Made by a program: the position numbers and the translations under genes
Notes under the pieces: generated by a model
Told to the model about the DNA's origin: nothing
Database searches by the model: none
What the model saw: only the letters and a program-made list of their open reading frames with translations
In this document: piece by piece, positions 1 to 5,497 of the stretch
Layout of the letters: every line of letters begins with the position of its first letter
Position numbering within the stretch: the first letter of the stretch is position 1
Origin: JAUWCW01 sp030609125 [NCBI: Candidatus Rokuibacteriota bacterium]
GTDB lineage: Bacteria; JAUVQV01
Assembly: GCA_030609125.1 (NCBI GenBank)
Contig: JAUWCW010000156.1
Span: forward strand, 1-5,497
Direction of reading: 5' to 3'
Length of the DNA stretch: 5,497 bases

Positions 1-69
1 GCTATCGAGGACTGCATTCAGCGCTCCTTCGAAGAGTGCGCCCGCGTCCTTAGCCCGGAAATTTCATAA
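1..69 (+). CDS. 3' end of an unidentified gene (partial)
   Basis: Frame 1 is open from the first base and ends in TAA at 67-69, giving 22 C-terminal residues (AIEDCIQRSFEECARVLSPE, then IS). Most codons end in G or C, as in the genes to the right, and the next + strand gene starts only 144 bases on. This makes a genuine gene end more likely than chance. The fragment has two cysteines and an amphipathic helical look, but it is too short to assign to a family. A chance open frame of 22 codons in GC-rich DNA cannot be excluded. Confidence 0.35.
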   Translation, partial: AIEDCIQRSFEECARVLSPEIS

Positions 70-123
70 CATCCCCGTCCGTCTTCATCTTGACAACCTC
101 TCCCGCGCTACCCAGAATCGCCT

Positions 124-144
124 CATGAGTGCATCTCATGATGC
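124..144. repeat. Two overlapping small inverted repeats
   Basis: CATGAG (124-129) pairs with CTCATG (135-140) around a 5-base loop. GCATC (131-135) pairs with GATGC (140-144) around a TCAT loop. The two hairpins share bases and are mutually exclusive. They lie in the gap between the partial gene ending at 69 and the protease gene starting at 214. No T-run follows on the + strand beyond TTT (145-147), so this is not a convincing terminator. The rest of the 70-213 gap shows only a lone -10-like hexamer, TATAAG at 187-192, without a fitting -35. Confidence 0.3.
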
Positions 145-213
145 TTTGGGGAGGCAAAACAGCCCGTCATCCCGCAAGGAAATTCTTATAAGTTGTACAG
201 GCGGAAATAGCAG

Positions 214-1059
214 GTGAAGTTTACGCCCCGCCGGATCCGGGAGGAGGTCAACGTCTCCCGGGAGCATCCCCTGAAGGAGTTTCTCATCCTCGTGGGAGGC
301 ATCGCGGGGGGCTTTCTCGCGGTTTACATCGTCCTCGGCTTTGCCCTGGACCTCGTTGTGCCTCACATCGATCCGGGGCTGGAAGCGCACCTCGGGGGAC
401 TGTATCTTTCAGCTTTCGACGCCGCCGAGGAGCCCTCTCCCGCCGAGGCGCGGCTCCAGGAGCTTCTGGACGATCTGGCGACGCGGATGGAGGGCTCCGA
501 AAGGGACTACCGGGTCCATCTCGTCCCGTCGGAGGATGTCAACGCCATCGCCCTCCCCGGAGGGCACATCGTGGTCTTCTCGGGCCTGGTGAAGGAGGCC
601 GCCTCCGAGAACGAGCTGGCCATGGTCCTCGGCCACGAGCTCGGCCATTTCCAGAATCGCGACCACCTGCGGGGCCTGGGGAGAGGCCTGGTCCTGGTCT
701 TTCTCTCCTCCCTCCTTTTCGGCACCGACAGCTCCCTTTCGCGGCTCACCACGGCTCTTCTGGGGAGCGCGGAGATGCAATTCTCACAGCACCAGGAGAA
801 GCAGGCCGACGCCTGGGGGCTGGAGCTGGTCATGAGAAAATATGGCCATGCCGGGGGGGCGACGACCTTCTTCCGGCGCCTCGCCGAGAAGGAGGAAGGA
901 AAAGAGCTGATCTACCTTTTCGCCTCCCACCCCTTCCCGCTGGAGCGGATCGAGTCCATGGAAAAGACGATTCGGGAGAGAGGGTACCCGGTGCGGGAAA
1001 CCGTGCCGCTGGATGAGAGTTTTCTCGAAACCGGCGGGTCCCCCTCAGGAAGAGAATGA
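214..1059 (+). CDS. Membrane-anchored M48 family zinc metalloprotease
   Basis: This 281-residue protein belongs to the M48 (Ste24/HtpX/BepA-like) zinc endopeptidases, which usually cut misfolded or membrane-associated proteins in envelope quality control. The catalytic motif HELGH is at residues 141-145 and the likely third zinc ligand is E195 in the E-K-Q-A-D stretch. Two further family signatures are visible: NAIALPGGHIVVFSGLV (110-126) and SHPFPLERI (238-246). One hydrophobic segment at about 23-48 follows a basic N-terminus, which suggests an inner-membrane anchor with the protease domain outside the cytoplasm. A second hydrophobic stretch (155-169) follows the zinc motif. There are no TPR repeats, unlike BepA. 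The start is GTG 214; TAG lies two codons upstream, so it is the first possible start. The ribosome binding site is modest (AGGCGGA, 199-205). An in-frame GTG at 292 would remove part of the membrane anchor. The substrate is unknown. Confidence 0.88.
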   Translation: MKFTPRRIREEVNVSREHPLKEFLILVGGIAGGFLAVYIVLGFALDLVVPHIDPGLEAHLGGLYLSAFDAAEEPSPAEARLQELLDDLATRMEGSERDYRVHLVPSEDVNAIALPGGHIVVFSGLVKEAASENELAMVLGHELGHFQNRDHLRGLGRGLVLVFLSSLLFGTDSSLSRLTTALLGSAEMQFSQHQEKQADAWGLELVMRKYGHAGGATTFFRRLAEKEEGKELIYLFASHPFPLERIESMEKTIRERGYPVRETVPLDESFLETGGSPSGRE

Positions 1060-2262
1060 AACGGAGGCGAAGCTGACCGCCGACTCGGTCGCCTTCTCGT
1101 GCCAGACCTGGTAGTCGAGGACTTTTCCCTTCACCCCGGGGAGGGCCGCCAGCAGGGTCCAGAGGGCGGAGAAGCCGCAGACCTTGAACCGGTTGCCGTT
1201 CCCGGCGACGGTCTGGAAGAGCCGGTCCGCGTCCCCTGCTTCGAGGGCGTCGAGGAGCTTCCGGTCGCCGGCCCGGAACTGCTCTTCGAGAGCCGCCGCG
1301 GGCTCGCGGTCTCCGAACTTCGGCCCGACGTGGGAGAGGTCGACGCCGGCGACGACAAGTTTCCCCTCCGGGGGCTCGGAGAGCCACCCCTTCAGCGTGT
1401 TGATGAAGGCCGCGATGGCCGGGACTTCCAGCGGCGTTGTCCTGAAGTGGTCGAGGGGCCCGCAGAGGAGAGGGACGATGGGCACCTTCTCCATCGGGAA
1501 GAGCCGCTGCAGGAAAAGAAGCTGGAACTCGATGGAGTGCTCGCTCCGGTGGGCGAAGTCCTCGGGGGCCACCGCGCCGCCGCCGGCATCCCTCAGGCGC
1601 CGTATCGTTTCCACGTCGGCCGGCACGCATCCGAGGGGTGTGACATAGGTCTTCTCCGTCAGGGAGTAGGGGCTTTCGAGAGAGTGGCCGGTCCCGAGAA
1701 GAAGAATGGCTGAAGGCCGAGCGGAGGCGAGGCAGCGGTAGGCCCGCCCGTAGGACGGCCCGCCGACGGCCAGGTCGATGTGAGGGGCGGCGAGGGCGCG
1801 GGGGGCCGGCGTGTCGAGGTCGTCCTCGGCGGAGGCGCCGAGCGAGCGGAGCCGATCGATCTCCGCCGCCGCCTCGGCGGGGTCGCCGGGGTAGGCGCTC
1901 CCCGCCAGGGCCGGGGGCCGCTCCTTCATCCGCGCGAAGCTCGCCACCGCCTCATCACGGCCCCGGTGGTAGCGCCCGGTCTGCAGCAGGCCCAGGCGGT
2001 CGAGCTCCTCGACCAGAGCCGTCACATCGTCGATTGAGACGGTCTCACTGTTCGACCGTCTCGCGATGGCGAGCTGAAAGTCGCGCGGGGAGGTCATGCC
2101 GTCAAAGAAGCGCAGAAGGGGCGCCACGTCGGCGTTGAGGGCCAGGCCGGTTTCGGCGATCCCGAGAGTGTCCCGCACGAGCAGGAGGGATCTGCCCTCG
2201 TGCCGGAAGGGGACGATGTCGATGTCATGCCGCAGCGGCGGGAGCACTTTCATGCCGTGCAT
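1045..2262 (-). CDS. Memo-family protein (AmmeMemoRadiSam system protein B type) with N-terminal PqqD-like extension
   Basis: Residues 117-405 of this 405-residue protein match the Memo family, which resembles class III extradiol dioxygenases and in humans (MEMO1) binds metal near the positions conserved here. Visible signatures are AGSAYPGDP (120-128), APHID with H161, GTGHS with H193, EHSIEFQLLFLQ with H242, GVDLSHVG with H311, and VCGF with C362. H161, H193 and C362 correspond to the human metal-site residues H49, H81 and C244, and H311 to H192, so the site looks intact. Residues 1-116 are extra. The part around 38-98 (an LN-ADVAPLLRFFDG-like helix, then a VEELDRLGLL helix) resembles PqqD-like domains. 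Bacterial and archaeal homologues often occur with AMMECR1 and radical SAM proteins, but neither is in this window, and the precise reaction is not established. The start is ATG 2262; ATG 2253 (residue 4) is an alternative, and neither has a strong ribosome binding site. The last 15 bases overlap the end of the convergent protease gene. Confidence 0.85.
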   Translation of the reverse strand: MHGMKVLPPLRHDIDIVPFRHEGRSLLLVRDTLGIAETGLALNADVAPLLRFFDGMTSPRDFQLAIARRSNSETVSIDDVTALVEELDRLGLLQTGRYHRGRDEAVASFARMKERPPALAGSAYPGDPAEAAAEIDRLRSLGASAEDDLDTPAPRALAAPHIDLAVGGPSYGRAYRCLASARPSAILLLGTGHSLESPYSLTEKTYVTPLGCVPADVETIRRLRDAGGGAVAPEDFAHRSEHSIEFQLLFLQRLFPMEKVPIVPLLCGPLDHFRTTPLEVPAIAAFINTLKGWLSEPPEGKLVVAGVDLSHVGPKFGDREPAAALEEQFRAGDRKLLDALEAGDADRLFQTVAGNGNRFKVCGFSALWTLLAALPGVKGKVLDYQVWHEKATESAVSFASVSFSS

Positions 2263-2330
2263 TGTAGCACCCGCAAGGCCGGCGCAGGGGATGTCCCACG
2301 ATTCAGAGAGGGGCCATCTTGCCTACGGTT

Positions 2331-2359
2331 TTGTAGGATTCTGCCTGTCGTGATACACT
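2331..2359 (+). promoter_or_regulatory. Sigma-70 type promoter for the NifA-like activator gene
   Basis: TTGTAG (2331-2336) and TACACT (2354-2359) are separated by 17 bases, and a TG one base before the -10 (2351-2352) makes it an extended -10 element. The -35 matches consensus at three positions and the -10 at four. Transcription would start near 2366, giving a leader of about 18 bases before GTG 2384. The promoter lies in the 121-base gap between divergent genes. No equally good promoter for the - strand Memo gene was found in that gap. Confidence 0.5.
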
Positions 2360-2373
2360 CCGGTGTCTTTTGG

Positions 2374-2378
2374 GGAGG
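2374..2378 (+). promoter_or_regulatory. Ribosome binding site that fixes the activator start
   Basis: GGAGG within GGGGAGGA (2372-2379) stands five bases before GTG 2384, an ideal spacing. The in-frame GTG at 2363 lies upstream of this site and next to the predicted -10 element. ATG 2396 is 17 bases from the site, which is too far. The site therefore favours GTG 2384. Confidence 0.7.
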
Positions 2379-2383
2379 AAAAA

Positions 2384-3928
<1,545 letters not shown>

Positions 3929-3946
<18 letters not shown>

Positions 3947-3967
3947 GTTTCGTACGGTCTTTCATAC
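3929..3967 (+). repeat. Three direct copies of TTTCRTAC
   Basis: TTTCATAC (3929-3936), TTTCGTAC (3948-3955) and TTTCATAC (3960-3967) lie in the same orientation. The first is inside the last codons of the activator gene and the other two are just after its stop. Relative to the predicted sigma-54 transcription start near 4105 they fall at about -176 to -138, a usual place for enhancer sites. The spacings of 19 and 12 bases are irregular, so chance is possible. Confidence 0.3.
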
Positions 3968-3981
3968 CAGAAAGTAGTTTT

Positions 3982-4001
3982 GGCGGCGCACGTCCGCCGC
4001 C
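3982..4001. repeat. GC-rich perfect dyad: candidate enhancer site or hairpin
   Basis: GGCGGCG (3982-3988) and CGCCGCC (3995-4001) are perfect inverted repeats around a 6-base centre. TTTT (3978-3981) before and AAAA (4004-4007) after could extend the pairing past a 2-base bulge. It sits 35 bases after the activator stop, and about -123 to -104 from the predicted sigma-54 start. No T-run follows on either strand, so it is a poor intrinsic terminator. Size and position fit an upstream activator sequence, but it does not match the NifA consensus TGT-N10-ACA or the NtrC consensus. Confidence 0.4.
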
Positions 4002-4025
4002 TGAAAACATCGTCGCTTCTGCAAG

Positions 4026-4058
4026 AATATCTTTCAATATCAGGAGGTTGCTGATATT
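4026..4058. promoter_or_regulatory. AATATC repeat/dyad containing a near-consensus IHF site
   Basis: AATATCAG (4036-4043) and CTGATATT (4051-4058) form a perfect 8-base inverted repeat with a 7-base centre. A further direct AATATC (4026-4031) lies exactly 10 bases, about one helical turn, upstream. Within the dyad, 4038-4050 matches the IHF consensus WATCAA-N4-TTR at 8 of 9 specified positions (TATCAG, four bases, TTG). The location, about -67 to -55 from the predicted start, is where IHF normally bends DNA between an enhancer and a sigma-54 promoter. The dyad could instead be an operator for another regulator. Confidence 0.45.
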
Positions 4059-4078
4059 TCTCCGCCGAATTCCCGGAC

Positions 4079-4094
4079 TGGCACCGTCTTTGCT
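4079..4094 (+). promoter_or_regulatory. Sigma-54 (RpoN) -24/-12 promoter of the amt gene
   Basis: TGGCAC (4079-4084), five bases, then TTGCT (4090-4094) fits the consensus TGGCAC-N5-TTGCW. The invariant GG (4080-4081) and GC (4092-4093) are separated by exactly ten bases. Transcription should start about 12 bases after the GC, near 4105, giving a leader of about 56 bases to ATG 4161. An activator with the GAFTGA loop is encoded directly upstream. Ammonium transporters are commonly induced through sigma-54 under nitrogen limitation, which fits. Confidence 0.85.
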
Positions 4095-4112
4095 CTTGGA
4101 AATGGCATTGCC

Positions 4113-4134
4113 GAAGCGGGCAGAAGCCCGTCTC
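4113..4134 (+). other. Hairpin in the predicted amt mRNA leader
   Basis: CGGGC (4117-4121) pairs with GCCCG (4126-4130) around an AGAA loop. A G-T wobble and two outer pairs beyond one mismatch extend the stem to 4113-4134. It falls eight bases after the predicted transcription start and ends 13 bases before the ribosome binding site. It might stabilise the 5' end. The sequence after it (CATCTTTGC) is too poor in T for a strong attenuator. Confidence 0.3.
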
Positions 4135-4147
4135 ATCTTTGCTCAAC

Positions 4148-4154
4148 GAGGAGG
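4148..4154 (+). promoter_or_regulatory. Strong ribosome binding site of the 33-codon frame
   Basis: GAGGAGG ends six bases before ATG 4161 and is the best ribosome binding site between the sigma-54 promoter and the Amt coding region. The Amt ATG at 4274 has only GGAG directly touching it, which is a poor spacing. This shows that translation of the transcript is meant to begin at 4161. Confidence 0.75.
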
Positions 4155-4160
4155 AAGAAA

Positions 4161-4262
4161 ATGACGGCCCGTATTGAAAAAGCCGGTTCAAGGATCGTTC
4201 CTTTGTGTTTCCTGGTGCTTTTCCTGCTGAGCGTGGCGGTCGCCACCTACGTCTCGGCCTGA
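4161..4262 (+). CDS. 33-residue signal-peptide-like frame: Amt leader separated by a frameshift, or leader peptide
   Basis: ATG 4161 follows a strong ribosome binding site and the frame ends in TGA 4260-4262. The product has a basic start (R4, K7, R11), a hydrophobic core (residues 12-28, including PLCFLVLFLLSVAVA) and an ending TYVSA, the layout of a Sec signal peptide with an AxA-like cleavage site. The Amt frame is open across this point and reads LSAAEMTTIDSG from 4259. One added C at 4258-4259 would fuse the two as VSA-LSAAEMTTID. Many bacterial Amt proteins, including E. coli AmtB, carry a cleaved signal peptide, so this is probably the true Amt N-terminus put out of frame. The alternative is a genuine small membrane or leader peptide coupled to Amt, whose ATG comes 11 bases after the stop. 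No slippery heptamer is evident at the junction. Confidence 0.6.
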   Translation: MTARIEKAGSRIVPLCFLVLFLLSVAVATYVSA

Positions 4263-4273
4263 GCGCAGCGGAG

Positions 4274-5497
4274 ATGACGACGATCGATTCGGGGGACACC
4301 GCCTGGGTCCTGATCAGCTCCGCCCTGGTGCTGCTCATGATACCGGGCCTCGCCTTTTTCTACGGCGGCCTGGTGAGAAAGAAGAACGTCCTCTCCATCC
4401 TGATGCAGTGTTTCATGCTGATGGGTGTCATCACCATCCAGTGGATTGTCGTCGGCTACACCCTCTCGTTTGGATCGGACATCGGCGGAGTCATCGGCGG
4501 CATGGACTTTTTCGGCATGAGAGGTGTCGGGATCGGCGCCAACCCGGACTTTTCCGAAACGATACCCCATCAGGCCTTCATGATCTTCCAGGCCATGTTC
4601 GCCATCATCACGCCGGCGCTAGTCATCGGCGCCTTCGCGGAGCGGATGAAGTTTGCCGCTTTCATCGTCTTCTCCCTCCTGTGGACTACGCTGGTCTATG
4701 ACCCGGTCTGCCACTGGGTCTGGGGGGGCGGCTTCCTCGGCAGCGACGGGGCCCTCGATTTTGCCGGGGGTACGGTGGTGCACGTCAACGCCGGAATGGC
4801 GGCCCTGGCGGCGGCGCTCGTTCTTGGCAAGAGGAAGAGCTATCCTGACAAGACGTCGCCTCCGCACAACCTCCCCTTCGCCGTCCTCGGGGCGGGACTG
4901 CTGTGGTTCGGGTGGTTCGGCTTCAACGCCGGCAGCGCCCTCTCCGCCGGAGCGCTGGCCGCCAACGCGTTTGTCGTTACCCACGTTGCCGCGGCCGCGG
5001 CCGGGCTCACCTGGGCCCTCCTGGACTGGCTGATCCACAGGCGCCCAACCGTTCTCGGCATGATTACCGGCGTAGTTTCCGGGCTGGTGGCGATCACCCC
5101 CGCAGCCGGCTTCGTAAACATCATGAGCTCCGTCTGGATAGGCATCGGATCGTCAGCGATCTGCTACTTCATGGTCATGGTCGTCAAGGAAAAGCTCGGG
5201 TTCGTCGATTCCCTCGATGACTTCGGTGTACACGGTGTAGGGGGGATCTGGGGGGCTCTGGCCACGGGGCTCTTCGCCACCACCGCGGTGAACGCCGACG
5301 GCGCCAACGGGCTCTTCTACGGAAACCCCGGGCAGTTCTTCGTCCAGATCAAGGCCGTTGTCGTGACGATCGTGTACTCCTTCGTGGTCTCCTTCCTCCT
5401 CCTCAAGCTGGTGGGGCTCTTCCTGCCCCTGCGTGCCGAGGACGAGGAGGAAAGGATCGGCCTGGACGTCACTGAGCACCGCGAAGCGGGCTACACG
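4274..5497 (+). CDS. amtB: Ammonium transporter (Amt/AmtB), 3' end cut by window edge
   Basis: 408 codons are seen without a stop. The product is an Amt-family ammonium channel, a trimeric inner-membrane protein with 11 membrane helices in the mature form. Counted from ATG 4274, key pore residues are present: twin histidines H170 (GGTVVHVNA) and H320 (DFGVHGVGG), phenylalanine gate F109 and F217, D162 in LDFAGG, W150 in VWGGG, W214 and S221 in WFGFNAGS. The early motif PGLAFFYGGLVRKKNVLS (24-41) is diagnostic. The C-terminus GLDVTEHREAGYT is the conserved tail that couples to the PII protein GlnK, and only a few residues should be missing. The start is uncertain. ATG 4274 gives a plausible signal-less protein but has a weak ribosome binding site, whereas the strong one serves the out-of-frame signal peptide at 4161. 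Expression is expected from the sigma-54 promoter at 4079-4094 under nitrogen limitation. A glnK gene is not visible but could follow. Confidence 0.93.
   Translation, partial: MTTIDSGDTAWVLISSALVLLMIPGLAFFYGGLVRKKNVLSILMQCFMLMGVITIQWIVVGYTLSFGSDIGGVIGGMDFFGMRGVGIGANPDFSETIPHQAFMIFQAMFAIITPALVIGAFAERMKFAAFIVFSLLWTTLVYDPVCHWVWGGGFLGSDGALDFAGGTVVHVNAGMAALAAALVLGKRKSYPDKTSPPHNLPFAVLGAGLLWFGWFGFNAGSALSAGALAANAFVVTHVAAAAAGLTWALLDWLIHRRPTVLGMITGVVSGLVAITPAAGFVNIMSSVWIGIGSSAICYFMVMVVKEKLGFVDSLDDFGVHGVGGIWGALATGLFATTAVNADGANGLFYGNPGQFFVQIKAVVVTIVYSFVVSFLLLKLVGLFLPLRAEDEEERIGLDVTEHREAGYT

Noticed and set aside
830-1630. - strand open frame of 266 codons
   Set aside because: It is an out-of-frame reading of the Memo gene and the end of the protease gene. 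The product is dominated by R, G, P and A and shows no recognisable domain.
1099-1713. + strand open frame of 204 codons
   Set aside because: It is antisense to the Memo gene, has no ribosome binding site and no family signature.
2363-2383. GTG 2363 as the activator start
   Set aside because: It precedes the strong ribosome binding site at 2374-2378 and is only four bases from the predicted -10 element, so the likely transcript starts at or after it. GTG 2384 has ideal spacing.
3978-4007. Intrinsic terminator after the activator gene
   Set aside because: The stem is strong but no T-run follows it on either strand (TGAAAAC on +, AAAACTAC on -), so it is listed as a dyad and not as a terminator.
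4205-4273. An earlier Amt start at in-frame GTG 4205
   Set aside because: The added residues are rich in P, G and R and are not signal-peptide-like, and no ribosome binding site precedes it.
4408-5220. Several + and - strand open frames within the amt region
   Set aside because: All are shadows of the Amt reading frame, whose pore motifs and continuous 408 codons leave no doubt about the coding frame.

Overview
The window reads as ordinary chromosomal DNA from a GC-rich Gram-negative bacterium. Third codon positions are mostly G or C, there is a canonical sigma-54 promoter, and there is a NifA-type enhancer-binding protein. Together with a long-form Memo-family protein this points to Desulfobacterota (the former Deltaproteobacteria), but that assignment is an inference from gene content. 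I see no mobile element, tRNA, rRNA or CRISPR array.

Left part (1-2262). The first 69 bases are probably the 3' end of a gene that starts outside the window. A 144-base gap follows, then a membrane-anchored M48 zinc metalloprotease on the + strand (214-1059). Its stop codon lies inside the 3' end of a convergent - strand gene (1045-2262). That gene encodes a Memo-family protein (AmmeMemoRadiSam protein B type) with about 115 extra residues at the N-terminus that resemble a PqqD-like helical domain.

Right part (2263-5497). A short divergent intergenic region carries a recognisable sigma-70 type promoter for a GAF / AAA+ / Fis-type activator of the NifA subfamily (best start GTG 2384, end 3946). 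The 214 bases between that gene and the next hold a textbook -24/-12 sigma-54 promoter (TGGCAC-N5-TTGCT, 4079-4094). Upstream of it lie a near-consensus IHF site embedded in a perfect dyad, a GC-rich dyad at about -110, and three copies of TTTCRTAC at about -140 to -175. This looks like a complete enhancer, bending site and promoter module. The expected target is the ammonium transporter gene amt/amtB, which runs off the right edge (4274-5497, 408 codons seen).

Most notable point. The strong ribosome binding site behind the sigma-54 promoter does not serve the Amt frame. It serves a 33-codon reading frame (4161-4262) that looks like a signal peptide and ends in TGA 11 bases before the Amt ATG. 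One extra C at 4258-4259 would join the two into an ordinary signal-peptide-bearing AmtB. The cause is a frameshift mutation, a sequencing error, or a real translationally coupled leader peptide. The sequence alone cannot decide.
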